In this document: piece after piece, positions 26,907 to 36,235 of the stretch
Numbering within the stretch: the stretch's first letter is position 1
Layout of the letters: the number at the start of each line of letters is the position of its first letter
IMG/VR virus record: IMGVR_UViG_3300029883_000002
Span: 40,584 to 104,583 of that record
Reading direction: 5' to 3' (one strand)
DNA length: 64,000 nucleotides
From: a virus
Translations under genes and position numbers: made by a program
The notes under the pieces: generated by a model
The model's input: only the letters and a program-made list of their open reading frames with translations
The model's database searches: none
What the model was told of the DNA's origin: nothing

Positions 26907-28235
26907 ATGCCACTTCCTACTGGAAAAGGTATCCCTCCGGTTATTACAGATGGATCACAATCTCCTGGACAAGATCCAGTTGTTGCATTAGATAAAGTAA
27001 AGTATGTAAAAGATACTTTTATTACAAGAACTGCTATTGATCCAAAAACATATGCTGAAGAATATGGTAATTTATTAGGATATATTAAAGGATCGTATGT
27101 TATAGTTACATATTACAATAACGATACTGTATCAGATCTAAAATCTCAGACTATTGATCAGACAACAATTTCAAATACGATTCATGAATCATATACTAAA
27201 ATTAATAAAATGGAATTGATCTTTTCAGAACAACTTCAATTTAGTTATGATAAGGATAGAAATGTTTCTATTATCAGTGGTGTTGCTTTAGTATATCCTG
27301 GCATTGTCCCTATAAAAGGGGATTTATTTATTATGACATTAAACGATGGTAAATCCGGTATTATGCATATTGGTTCGGTTGAACGTATTGGTTATAGACA
27401 AGGAGCGTTTCATAAAGTTACATTTACACAGAGATATTACGCAGAAGATGATTCTTTTGCTAAAATAGAAGCAAGTGTTTCTAATACTGTAAATTTTGTA
27501 AAGTCTACATTTCTTGGAGATAGTACAACATTATTAAAAACAGATCAGTTTAATCAATTAAAAAGATTAGAAGCTATTAAAGATACAATTATTAAATATT
27601 ATTATACTAGATATTTTAGATCTGATATTGGCAGTATCATGCATCCTTCACCAGAAAACTATTATGATCCTTATTTGGTTAATTTCTTAACAAGTAGAAT
27701 AAGTATTAGACAGTCTATTAATAGAGCAAAACAATTATATCCATCATTACCGTATTATGAATTTTCTATATGGGATATGTTCAATGATAAATTTAATACC
27801 GATGTTACAATCCTTATGAATAATTTTTCTTTTTATCAGTTAACCCCAACATACTTTGATGCAAACATTACATCGCTTATTAATCAGAAATTTATTATTT
27901 TATCAAATCCGAATGATATCCAAACTCCATTAACAGGATCTATTGATGGTGATGAACTGATCGGTTATTCGATGTATAAGAATTCAACTAAGATAAGTGA
28001 AGATTCTTATTATATCTTTAGTAAAGCTTTTTATGATGCAGAAATTGATAAGATGAACGATTTAGAGAAATTAGTTTATGATACAATTACTAATAAGTCT
28101 GTAACGGATATTACATCATTTTTAGATATAGTTACAGTATATAACAAGCTATCGCTCAGTGATGGTTTTTATACCATTCCTATTTATATGTGGCTTATTG
28201 ATATGGCTATTGCGACTCTAACTATAAAGGATTAA
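26907..28235 (+). CDS. Unknown 442-aa structural protein of the baseplate-like operon
   Basis: Not recognised. The N-terminus is Pro/Gly-rich (PLPTGKGIPPVITDGSQ), followed by a beta domain (VALVYPGIVPIKGDLFIM, GKSGIMHIGSVERIGYRQGA) of the kind that forms OB or barrel folds in baseplate proteins, and then a helical C-terminus. The start has GAAAGGTG. It is followed within 6 bp by a 232-aa gene and by a hub candidate, which supports a baseplate or tail-hub role. Confidence 0.6.
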   Translation: MPLPTGKGIPPVITDGSQSPGQDPVVALDKVKYVKDTFITRTAIDPKTYAEEYGNLLGYIKGSYVIVTYYNNDTVSDLKSQTIDQTTISNTIHESYTKINKMELIFSEQLQFSYDKDRNVSIISGVALVYPGIVPIKGDLFIMTLNDGKSGIMHIGSVERIGYRQGAFHKVTFTQRYYAEDDSFAKIEASVSNTVNFVKSTFLGDSTTLLKTDQFNQLKRLEAIKDTIIKYYYTRYFRSDIGSIMHPSPENYYDPYLVNFLTSRISIRQSINRAKQLYPSLPYYEFSIWDMFNDKFNTDVTILMNNFSFYQLTPTYFDANITSLINQKFIILSNPNDIQTPLTGSIDGDELIGYSMYKNSTKISEDSYYIFSKAFYDAEIDKMNDLEKLVYDTITNKSVTDITSFLDIVTVYNKLSLSDGFYTIPIYMWLIDMAIATLTIKD

Positions 28236-28240
28236 TTATC

Positions 28241-28939
28241 ATGCAACGAAGCATGCCGCGTATTTATAATTCATTCACTGATCATATCAATATGGCATTA
28301 TACGATTTAAGAGTTCCTAGTACAACAGCCAATGTACCACAAGCTGTTCTAGATGGTGATTTTTTAGCGATGCCATCTGTTCTAGATTCTTTCTTTTGTA
28401 ACCACGATGAGATCGATGAAGCTGATGAAGAAACAGGATTATTGAGAACTGTATATGAAGATATTAGTGAGACTTTTTTTACAAGAAGAACAATTAACAA
28501 TATGGTTCAATTTAATAAATCTAAAATATTATTTACGATTGTGAACGATATGGATGTATTATACATTCTTCACAATATCGATGGTTATTTAAGAGAAATT
28601 AAAAATCTATTAAATGAAACAGAAGTCAGAGAGTATGTAAGAGATCTTATTTTTCTAAGAGAAAATATTGTTACATTGGCTAAGAGAGTTCTAAATATTC
28701 ATAAAGACTGGAAAGAAAAATATATTAAAAATACTAATGCTGCTACTGCAATTGCTATGTTTTCTGGTGAAAATCCAGATGATATTATTTCTGCTATTTT
28801 TGCATGTCCTATTAATATTAAAGCACTGGAAGCTATGGATAAAAAGAAGAATATTATCCTAGAAAAAGATCCTACTATAAATGTCGACCCATTAGAAAAT
28901 GACAAATCTTCATCAAGTAACTTTAGTTCATATATTTAA
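28241..28939 (+). CDS. Unknown 232-aa protein of the baseplate-like operon
   Basis: Mostly helical (FLRENIVTLAKRVLNIHKDW), with an acidic middle (EIDEADEETG) and a charged C-terminal tail rich in Lys, Asp and Ser. No family recognised. Spacing of 5 bp upstream and 15 bp downstream places it in the same operon as the hub candidate. It may be a baseplate wedge or a chaperone. Confidence 0.6.
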   Translation: MQRSMPRIYNSFTDHINMALYDLRVPSTTANVPQAVLDGDFLAMPSVLDSFFCNHDEIDEADEETGLLRTVYEDISETFFTRRTINNMVQFNKSKILFTIVNDMDVLYILHNIDGYLREIKNLLNETEVREYVRDLIFLRENIVTLAKRVLNIHKDWKEKYIKNTNAATAIAMFSGENPDDIISAIFACPINIKALEAMDKKKNIILEKDPTINVDPLENDKSSSSNFSSYI

Positions 28940-28954
28940 AATGGAGTTGGATGT

Positions 28955-30307
28955 ATGTCTACAACATTAAGTCCGGCTATGCAGCTGGCTATGAATTCAG
29001 TTATTGCATCACAGAAAACAAATGAATTCATTGTAGATTTTACAATTTTAAATGATGATGATGCTACTTATAAATACTCACCAGAAATTATTGATAAAAT
29101 TGTTATTGGATGTAAATATATTGAAACTATTACAGATGCTATCTATATTTACTTTAAAGTAGCTCCTACTGATTATATCAATCTTTATAAAAACCTATCT
29201 AATATTAGAATAAGTATGGTATTAACTTATAAAGATCCCATTACTGGAGAAAAAGATTATACAAAAAATCCTATTAAGATATCTGGAATTGCTATGTTAA
29301 AGAACCCCAAAGACCTTTATAAAGAATATAGCCCAGAACAATTACATCCTACAGATCAAGTTTCAAAAGTAGAATCTCATGTTAGTTTAAAAATACCTGT
29401 AGAACTACATGTTGTTAACTTTAATTTATATGCTATTAAGCAGATACAATTTCATACTACCTTTACAAAGACATATATAAATGATGCATTAGGTCATATT
29501 GCTAAAGCATTAAATATTTCAAATATGGAAATAAAACAGTCAGATAATACATACCAGTGGGAATATATTGTCATTCCTCCTGCTTATGATATTTCTAATA
29601 TATTTACATTTCTTCAGAATAAATATGGTGTCTATAATAAAGGATGTTGTTGGTATTATACAAATGATGATGTTTTGTATGTATATCCATCATTTGAGAC
29701 AAATCCTAATAATCAAAATATTGCAAAGATTTATAATGTTCCAGATTCTGTTATTAAAGGTTCTAAAAATTATCACAAGATAACAAATGATGTTATTGAA
29801 ATCGTTAGTAATAGTAAAGTTAGTCACGTCGATAAATCACAACATAGTGCCGAAAACGGCGCTACTAGTTACAGCTTTGTTAGACAATCTTCTATATTAG
29901 ATAATTTTGTTAATAATGATAGTGGTCAATCTTCTGCTAGTGTTAATAATACATTGACTGTAGCTACTGCTAAAAATAGAACTCTCTCATCCATCAATAA
30001 TAATAATGATAAATTTATTCAAAACGCATCAGACAACTTATGTATGTATAGTAGTAGAATAGCTGAAGGAGATTGTTCTATGATCTCCTGTGAATGGTTC
30101 CAATGTATTCCTCTTTATTTTAGACCAGGACATCGAATAGAATATTACTTTGATAATAATGGAGCATTCTCAAAACAGACGGGTATATTAGATGGAGTTA
30201 TTTACAAGATAGAACCTGTAAAAAGACAATCGAGTGAACTTAGTTATTCTGCAAAAGCAAAGATGGTAATAAGAGCTTCGTCCGATATAACAGCATTGAT
30301 ATCGTAG
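28955..30307 (+). CDS. Probable baseplate hub protein (gp27/gpD-like)
   Basis: A 450-aa protein. Two beta-barrel-like halves surround a helical middle containing IAKALNISNMEIK and IFTFLQNKYGVYNKGCCWYY followed by DDVLYVYP. This order resembles the central 'late control gene D' region of gp27/gpD hub proteins, where a LysM-like or barrel domain reads the field 'L...yG.y....' before 'L.v.P'. The C-terminus (PGHRIEYYF, VIYKIEPVKRQSSE) resembles the closing barrel. It would form the trimeric hub to which the spike (gene at 46614) attaches. The match is by pattern only. Confidence 0.5.
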   Translation: MSTTLSPAMQLAMNSVIASQKTNEFIVDFTILNDDDATYKYSPEIIDKIVIGCKYIETITDAIYIYFKVAPTDYINLYKNLSNIRISMVLTYKDPITGEKDYTKNPIKISGIAMLKNPKDLYKEYSPEQLHPTDQVSKVESHVSLKIPVELHVVNFNLYAIKQIQFHTTFTKTYINDALGHIAKALNISNMEIKQSDNTYQWEYIVIPPAYDISNIFTFLQNKYGVYNKGCCWYYTNDDVLYVYPSFETNPNNQNIAKIYNVPDSVIKGSKNYHKITNDVIEIVSNSKVSHVDKSQHSAENGATSYSFVRQSSILDNFVNNDSGQSSASVNNTLTVATAKNRTLSSINNNNDKFIQNASDNLCMYSSRIAEGDCSMISCEWFQCIPLYFRPGHRIEYYFDNNGAFSKQTGILDGVIYKIEPVKRQSSELSYSAKAKMVIRASSDITALIS

Positions 30308-30328
30308 AAATCGAGAAAGGGGGGTCTT

Positions 30329-30781
30329 ATGATGGACGATTTTATAGAATATTTAATTAATTGTATGCGACTAAATACAGTAGACAAAGCTGGTTATATT
30401 GATGATATTAATGAGATACTTACAACTATTAATAAAAAATCACCGATCTATCAAACTTGTTTATTGTCTAAGAAAGATAAAGGTAAGAACATTTCAATGT
30501 ATATCCTTGTTATAAATTATTGCATAGATCCAAATATAGCATCTGTTTACATTATGAATAATAACTCTAACAGTTATAATTATGCCGAGTTGTACACAAC
30601 AGTTCTTAATAATATCAATGATTATAAGAATGCTAATATAGATACAAGTATACATTATTTTGTTGTTGTTGATAAGTTTAAGAATATTGAAGAATTTGTC
30701 GATACTATTCATATTCAAAATATGAATAATCTCTTAGTACATAATGCATTATATCACAGAAAACACTTTATGGTACATTAA
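30329..30781 (+). CDS. Unknown 150-aa protein
   Basis: Not recognised. A small alpha/beta protein with a central strand pair (MYILVINYCIDPNIASVYIM) and SIHYFVVVDKFKNIEEFVD. GGGGGG precedes the double ATG. Its stop overlaps the ATG of the next gene (TAATG), and both proteins have a similar size and strand-helix rhythm, so they may be distant paralogues acting together. Confidence 0.6.
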   Translation: MMDDFIEYLINCMRLNTVDKAGYIDDINEILTTINKKSPIYQTCLLSKKDKGKNISMYILVINYCIDPNIASVYIMNNNSNSYNYAELYTTVLNNINDYKNANIDTSIHYFVVVDKFKNIEEFVDTIHIQNMNNLLVHNALYHRKHFMVH

Positions 30782-31212
30782 TGGCTATCTTTGATACATT
30801 TGATATTCTTGGTGATGTTCTTTCTAAAGATAAATTTAATTATTATACATTTAATTTTGGTAGAATTATTGATAAAAAATATAGTATTGAAAACTTAAAA
30901 GTTATCAGACCTATAGCATCGGACAAATATGATATCATAGTTTTAACATTAGAAACTGTAGAAAAATTTATATTAGTCGTAACAGTAAATAGATCTATTA
31001 GTGATTTTAAATATGATGTATCAGAAGTAACGAAATCTATTTATAGTTTTGTTAATGATTACAACACTGATAATGATTACGTATTTGTTTATAATGCTGA
31101 AACAAATAACTTTAATAAATCAATAGGCGACCTTTATTTTTCATTAGAACAATATGACAATTGGTTAAAACAAATGATAGATACTGTGAAGAGATTTACT
31201 ATCTCTATTTAG
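30781..31212 (+). CDS. Unknown 143-aa protein coupled to the 150-aa gene
   Basis: Not recognised. Contains KYDIIVLTLETVEKFILVVT and DYVFVYNAETNNF in a layout like that of the preceding protein. One-base overlap with its neighbour indicates coupling. Last gene of the plus-strand baseplate-like run, ended by a palindromic terminator. Confidence 0.6.
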   Translation: MAIFDTFDILGDVLSKDKFNYYTFNFGRIIDKKYSIENLKVIRPIASDKYDIIVLTLETVEKFILVVTVNRSISDFKYDVSEVTKSIYSFVNDYNTDNDYVFVYNAETNNFNKSIGDLYFSLEQYDNWLKQMIDTVKRFTISI

Positions 31213-31213
31213 C

Positions 31214-31247
31214 GTATGAAGGGATGGCCTAGGCCATCCCTTCATAC
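31214..31247. terminator. Bidirectional terminator, 34-bp perfect palindrome
   Basis: A loopless palindrome centred on CCTAGG lies between convergent genes and overlaps the stop codon of the minus-strand gene at 31242. Confidence 0.85.
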
Positions 31248-32411
31248 ATCTTGATCTTTCATCAATGTAAATATATTGAATGTTAATTCATGTTCTATCA
31301 ATTTTCGTGTATTCTCTATTTTACAATTTGACCAGAACTTATTACCTATGAGAATAGGGATATCTCTATTCATAGCCTTCATTAAATTCTGGCTATGTAC
31401 AGTATCCCGTTGTAGAAAATATGTATACATAATGATCTCTAAGTATCTATAGTCTCTTAAGAATTCCATCCAATTATATTGTCTTAAGTTTTTAATATAA
31501 CAATATTTTAAAATATGTTTTATATAAGATACAAAATCTCTATCTCCTAGTCTTAAACTATTAAGAAACATATCGCTTCTTAATGATTTCTCTTTTACTA
31601 ATTTTATATTTGTAACCATTTCTTCTATAAATAAATTATATTCACTTCCTCTAAATCCAAAGAATTGATCTTTTGCAACTTCTTTTGTATAATCATAATT
31701 ATCATTGAAATAAGCATCTCTTAGTAATGACTGGTACTGATTTATCAACCAGTTATTCATGAGATCATCTAACATAAAACATAATACATATCTGTGAATA
31801 TAATTAGAAACATTGTCATCTGTTTTCTGTAGATTAAAGGTCTTTAAATAATTAACAAACTGTAGACCTAAAGCAACAACATCAATACCAATAACAATAT
31901 GAGAAGGACATTGTTCTTTGAATATTATCTTATCTAGATAAGTATTAAAAGTTAACTCATTACTCTTTATATCCATTATACGAACGGGACGAATATGTTT
32001 CCACATATCCCATCCTTGTTCAAATGGTAATGTTTGTAAAGGATCTGTACTTTCGATTGGAATAATGTATTCATTACATCTACCTTTGTCAGAACTCACA
32101 AAACTATTTATTCTAATAGTATTTGTTTCATTCATATCAAATATACTTTCTAATTGATCTTTGTCATTTAACATAACATCAAAGTATCTAGAAACATCAG
32201 TTTTTCTTTTAAGTACCATATTCTCTACATCCATATCTAACAAGATTTTCTTTATAAGTTTAATAGCACCACTTTCAAAACTATTAGAATATAAAAACCT
32301 TTTATAAATAAGATTCTTTCTTACATTTAAACTATTTATATACATATTTGTTTTTGGAAATACTTTTCCATTTAAATGTGGTAAATATGTTTGCATAGAT
32401 CGAAATAACAT
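31242..32411 (-). CDS. Unknown 389-aa protein
   Basis: Not recognised. Largely helical, with segments such as SHIVIGIDVVALGLQFVNYL and YRYLEIIMYTYFLQRDTV, but no clear transmembrane helix. A single-gene transcript: its upstream region has TCTATTATATGATTAACTC (minus strand, about 32430-32450), identical to a string upstream of the fibre gene at 55507, and its stop is inside the shared terminator. Its context between baseplate and abundant-protein genes suggests a virion or morphogenesis role. Confidence 0.6.
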   Translation of the reverse strand: MLFRSMQTYLPHLNGKVFPKTNMYINSLNVRKNLIYKRFLYSNSFESGAIKLIKKILLDMDVENMVLKRKTDVSRYFDVMLNDKDQLESIFDMNETNTIRINSFVSSDKGRCNEYIIPIESTDPLQTLPFEQGWDMWKHIRPVRIMDIKSNELTFNTYLDKIIFKEQCPSHIVIGIDVVALGLQFVNYLKTFNLQKTDDNVSNYIHRYVLCFMLDDLMNNWLINQYQSLLRDAYFNDNYDYTKEVAKDQFFGFRGSEYNLFIEEMVTNIKLVKEKSLRSDMFLNSLRLGDRDFVSYIKHILKYCYIKNLRQYNWMEFLRDYRYLEIIMYTYFLQRDTVHSQNLMKAMNRDIPILIGNKFWSNCKIENTRKLIEHELTFNIFTLMKDQDV

Positions 32412-32497
32412 AAACCATTTCCTCTCTAAAAGAGTTAATCATATAATAGATTTTTAAATGATACTTTTATTGTAAAAAAATAAATGTGAATATAATA

Positions 32498-32623
32498 TTG
32501 TGTAGAGACTTCGCCGAGAAATCGGTGATTTCTTAGAGGGATATATATGTCGCATTTTTCAAACGAAATGTGAACATATATTATTTATTTGGTTATAACC
32601 ATGTTCCTTGTCGACGAGGAACA
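32498..32623 (+). promoter_or_regulatory. Structured 5' leader of the 528-aa GC-rich gene
   Basis: After TGTGTAGAGA (about 32499-32508) the leader holds a 7-bp hairpin closed by a GAAA tetraloop (32511-32528). A 9-codon ORF including its stop (MSHFSNEM, 32547-32573) has AGAGGG 6 nt upstream. A perfect palindrome GGTTATAACC lies at 32591-32600, and a second hairpin, TGTTCCT/AGGAACA, at 32602-32623, 20 nt before the ATG. These could stabilise the message or control translation. None of them is followed by a T-run. Confidence 0.5.
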
Positions 32624-32643
32624 CAAGTAAAAGGGACTAAAAA

Positions 32644-34230
32644 ATGTCTAGTGTTTCCGGTTTTGGTACTCAGGAAAGCGATTCTCCCAAGGCTCCGCAG
32701 GGCGAAAAGCAGGCTCCTGGTTTCAGCAATTCTCAGCAGGAAAAGAAGCGTTCTCTCCTGCACAGTTCATTGTCCGAATTTGACAGCTTCTCGACGCAGT
32801 CCCCGCAGCTATCGAAGTTCGTCGAGCGTATGGAAAAGGAAATCCCCGGCGCCAAGGTCGTTCGCATCCCTGAGCCGTCCAACACTCTGGCGGTGATGGT
32901 CGACAACATGTTCTATGTTCTGCTGTTCCCCGACATGGGCGTTCAGTTCGGAACTCTTGAATTCAAGCGCAAGGCGTTCATCGCTTATTTCCCGAGCGTT
33001 CGCAAGCGCCTCGAAGCTGATTTCGCGAATTGCACCATCATTCAGAATGCCATCGTCATTCCCGAAGACTACCAGAACGAAACTCGCGTCGGCGCCATCA
33101 TCGCCCATCTGCGGTCTACGTTCTCGGCGAACAAGCCTGGCAATCTGGATGTCTACGGGTCGATCAGCTTCTTCAAGGGTTCGACCTTGACGATCTCGAC
33201 GTCGTTGGCTGAAGTCCACAACTACTACGATCGCCATTGGCCGTTCGTGACCAAGCCGCGTTTCGACTACGGCATCGTTGTCAGCTCTCCTGTTCGTGAC
33301 GAACTGTCGGTCTCCAACAACGAACCGACGGAACCGAAACAGCTGTTCGTCGTCGGCGGCTACACCAGCTTCGTTCGGACCAATCCTCCGAACAACTCAT
33401 TGGCTCGCGAAAAGCTTCCGCATGTTCTGGCTCCGATCGTGCACATTTCTTCTGTGTTCTCGATCATGCCGATCAATGCCTTCGCTCCTCTCGCCATCGG
33501 CCTGGGTGGGTCGAAGTTCCTCTATGATGGTCTGTGGCTGTCGCCTTATACTTCATTCGAAAGCGGAAAGCCGAACCTCGGCCGCCTGATGCCGGATGTT
33601 CTGGACAACAGCCGCAATGAACTGATGTCGTGCGACAACATGGACGACGTTAAGCAGTTCGTCCAGATCGCCTGCTTGACTCCTGTTCTGGCTATCGATA
33701 ACATCCCTGGCGTTCCGACGCTGTCCATGCTCAAGCTGTTCATGGACGATGGCAACAACAAGCGGGTCATCGATGCCTTCAGTGACTTTATGGGCAAGCC
33801 GTATGATGGCAATAGCGACATCTTTTCGGTCGCTTCGACGGTCATCACCGGCATCGTCAACTACCCTGACAGCCCGACCGATAGTCGCGTCGTCGACTAT
33901 ATGTCACTGGTCAGCGGTAAGGGATATCCTGCTGAGGAAATCTCGAACCTGCTGGACGTCTATGAGAACCAGCATTACCAGGCTTCGATTGTCGCCAAGC
34001 ATTCGAAGTTCATTCCGCTGTCGTACAACATTGTCAGCATCCTGAAGCCGTCTTTTGTGCAGGCCCTGGTCAATGCTATCAACAACGGCGTGACCATCAA
34101 GCAGTCCAACAGCAATACCAGCAGCAGTAACACCAACTGGCTGATCGATATGGCCAAGGGCTATAGCGAGGCTCGTCTGAGCATGGGTGCCAATACTGTC
34201 GAAGGTGGTCTCGGCGGCATGTACCTGTAA
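32644..34230 (+). CDS. Unknown abundant-type protein with GC-rich codons (528 aa)
   Basis: Not recognised. Residues 1-55 are polar and probably disordered (SGFGTQESDSPKAPQGEKQ). A folded alpha/beta body follows (LAVMVDNMFYVLLFPDMGV, LFVVGGYTSFVRTNPPNN), and the C-terminus has SNSNTSSSNTNW, then GGLGGMYL. Codons are GC-rich except near the start. It is a single-gene transcript with an elaborate leader and a strong terminator, as expected of a highly made protein. Candidates by abundance are a tail sheath, an inner-head protein or the shell protein of nucleus-forming phages. The sequence alone does not decide, and I do not assign one. Confidence 0.75.
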   Translation: MSSVSGFGTQESDSPKAPQGEKQAPGFSNSQQEKKRSLLHSSLSEFDSFSTQSPQLSKFVERMEKEIPGAKVVRIPEPSNTLAVMVDNMFYVLLFPDMGVQFGTLEFKRKAFIAYFPSVRKRLEADFANCTIIQNAIVIPEDYQNETRVGAIIAHLRSTFSANKPGNLDVYGSISFFKGSTLTISTSLAEVHNYYDRHWPFVTKPRFDYGIVVSSPVRDELSVSNNEPTEPKQLFVVGGYTSFVRTNPPNNSLAREKLPHVLAPIVHISSVFSIMPINAFAPLAIGLGGSKFLYDGLWLSPYTSFESGKPNLGRLMPDVLDNSRNELMSCDNMDDVKQFVQIACLTPVLAIDNIPGVPTLSMLKLFMDDGNNKRVIDAFSDFMGKPYDGNSDIFSVASTVITGIVNYPDSPTDSRVVDYMSLVSGKGYPAEEISNLLDVYENQHYQASIVAKHSKFIPLSYNIVSILKPSFVQALVNAINNGVTIKQSNSNTSSSNTNWLIDMAKGYSEARLSMGANTVEGGLGGMYL

Positions 34231-34247
34231 GTTCGTTTCTGGAATGT

Positions 34248-34275
34248 ATGGTAGGGGTCGAAAGATCCCTACCAT
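34248..34275 (+). terminator. Intrinsic terminator after the 528-aa gene
   Basis: A 12-bp stem (ATGGTAGGGGTC with GATCCCTACCAT, one wobble) with a GAAA loop is followed by CATTTCTTTTATTTTT. Confidence 0.85.
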
Positions 34276-34318
34276 CATTTCTTTTATTTTTCTTAATTGA
34301 GGTTAATTATAAATTATG

Positions 34319-34351
34319 ATATTATCTTTAGATAATATACATATATATTAC
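34319..34351 (+). promoter_or_regulatory. Early-type promoter: inverted repeat plus TATATTAC
   Basis: TATATTAC (34344-34351) is the core of phiKZ early promoters, read by the virion RNA polymerase. Five bases upstream lies the hairpin ATATTATC-TTTA-GATAATAT (34319-34338). The start codon of beta' follows 28 nt after the box. Confidence 0.6.
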
Positions 34352-34379
34352 ATTTTTGCATACATACAGAGGGGATCAA

Positions 34380-36223
34380 ATGCATATTAACAAACTCAAT
34401 CCTGATGCTATTTTAAATTTAGAATCTACATCTACGTCTACTAAAGAGATCGTTAGACATGTTGGTTTTTGTAACTTAGAAGAATTATATGCTGGATCAA
34501 AAGAAGCTATTTGTTTAAATGAAATTCCTTTAGGAAATAAAGATTATGCACAACAGCGTAATCGTATGTTATTCTCAAGAAGTGGTGATTTGAGTTTTAT
34601 TGCATCTTGTGAATGTGGGCATTATTTTGGTAATTATTATAAAGGACAAATTTGTAATATTTGTCACAGTGAAGTTATTGACGATTTCGCTGCTTATAAC
34701 AAAATTCAACATAAAACTTGGTTATCTATTCCACATGGTATCAAAGTACTTCATCCTATGTTTTATAAGCTTCTTACAAATTCTTGGTTAAAGAGTGGGT
34801 ACCTAGAAGCAATTTTAAACCCTAATGCACAATTACCTCCTGAATTAGAAATGCATATTGATGGACAAGGTTATGTTTATTTCTATGAAAATTTTGATAA
34901 GATCATAGATTACTTTGCACGTATCAATAGTGTTACAAGTAAGAAACCAATTACGAAAGATATTTTAGAAGTTATTGCAAAGAATAGAGATTTGGTCTTT
35001 ACAAATAAGCTTCCTATTTTGTCTAGTGTTGTTCATTCTGTTACAAACGATGGAACACATGGTGGTCGTCAATTTGTTGATTCTGGATCTAAACTTATCC
35101 TTAATGCTGCTACTGATTTACAATGTATTTCAGATAGAGAAACAGTTCGAGTAAAAACATTATTGAAAACTATTTATGATGTTTATTCATCTTATATCAG
35201 TTATATCGATGAAATCATTAGTGATCGTATTGGTGCAAAAAGATCTATTTTCAGAGGTCAGATTTTAGGGACTAGAACACACTTTTCTTTTAGAGGTGTT
35301 ATTTGTCCACATGAAGATAAATATGATCATTTGTACTTGCCATGGTCTATGGGTGTTAATACTTATAAAGATCACATTATTGGTAGATTAATTGATGATT
35401 ACAAAATGGCTCCTGGAGATGCTGTTCTTAGACAACGTATCGCCTTGGTTGAATTTGATAAAGATATCAATGATATATTTATTAAACTTATTAACGATAG
35501 TCCATTTGAAGGATTACCAACGACATTTTGTAGACACCCTTGTTTAAAACGTGGCGGTGTTCAATTCTTGTATATTACTAAATTTAAAACAAACATACAT
35601 GATAATACTATTAATATTGGTGTTCCTGTTAGTCATGTTACGAAGGACCCGAATGCAAAGTTAATTGGCCTACTTGAAAGTAATTTCAAGATAGAATTCT
35701 CCTTAATTGCGGGAAAACCTCGTTAAGCATCATATACCAAACATCCCTCAGAAATGAGATATACAGGATGTGGCCAATCTAATCAATTGGGTATGGTAAA
35801 AACTATGATGATAGAGAAAGTCCGCAGCGAAGCTTCTACGGAACATCGGATGATGTGCTATGAAGAACGTTCAACGATCATGGGTTTATCACCCAGTAGA
35901 CTCCCAAGTGGGAAAGAAATAGGAGATACCCTACTCCAATTGGACAGGGTAAAGATATGATCTGGTCCACATAAAGATATGTGGCGGGTAGAACATACCG
36001 GGATATGAGAGAGATAACTTCAACGACATATCTGGACACAACGGACTTTGACGGAGATGAGATGACTGGTAATCCTATCTTTGAAAATGAAGCTGCTCGT
36101 AAGTTCAGTGTTCTGCATCCAGCAAATCGTATTCATAATACAAAATCATTTGGTATTGCATCTGGCGTATCTTTGACATATCCTGTTCTGTCTACATTAA
36201 GTGCATTCTTGTCTTCTGATTAG
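34380..36223 (+). CDS. RNA polymerase beta' subunit, N-terminal half, interrupted by a group I intron
   Basis: Two exons (about 34380-35657 and 36044-36223) give about 485 aa. The N-terminal zinc-binding element CECGHYFGNYYKGQICNIC is at about residues 76-94. The region FRGQILGTRTHFSFRGVI matches the conserved RxxLxGKRVDYSGRSVI of beta'. The stretch RHPCLKRGGVQFL matches RAPTLHRLGIQAF. Exon 1 ends DPNA and exon 2 begins DFDGDEM, restoring the universal NADFDGD loop whose three Asp hold the catalytic magnesium. Exon 2 continues LHPANRIHNTKSFGIASG and stops, the usual break of split phage beta' subunits. The C-terminal half is the gene at 50888. ATG 34380 follows GAGGGG. The TATATTAC promoter suggests early expression, hence the non-virion enzyme. 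Confidence 0.9.
35658..36043 (+). ncRNA. Group IA-type self-splicing intron in the beta' catalytic motif
   Basis: About 386 nt, no ORF of its own. Core helices can be read off: P2 CTTGAAA/TTTCAAG, P3 TTCTCCT pairing with AGGAGA, P4 GCGG/CCGC within TTGCGGGAAA and GTCCGCAGCGAAGC, J6/7 TTCAAC, P7 GATCAT pairing with ATGATC, hairpins P7.1 (GGGTTTATCACCC) and P7.2 (TCCCAAGTGGGA), P8 TACCCT/AGGGTA, and P9 CCACAT/ATGTGG. The order and the P7.1-P7.2 pair are typical of phage group IA introns. CAAAGT at the 5' end can pair with ACTTTG at the start of exon 2 (P10). The 3' end is G. The 5' boundary is set by protein continuity; the usual exon U before the cut is not obvious, so it may be off by a few bases. 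Confidence 0.85.
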
Positions 36224-36235
36224 GAGTATAACCAT

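Noticed and set aside
12622-34230. Possible homology between the 431-aa and 528-aa GC-rich proteins
   Set aside because: Only a short VGGYxxF element and general style match by eye; too little for a claim without a profile comparison.
32644-34230. Naming the 528-aa (or 431-aa) protein as the phage nuclear shell protein or tail sheath
   Set aside because: Abundance-type codon use fits several roles, and I see no diagnostic sequence for any one of them.
35754-35960. A 68-codon ORF within the beta' interruption
   Set aside because: It lies across the paired core helices of the group I intron and has no ribosome site or family resemblance; the RNA structure explains the sequence.
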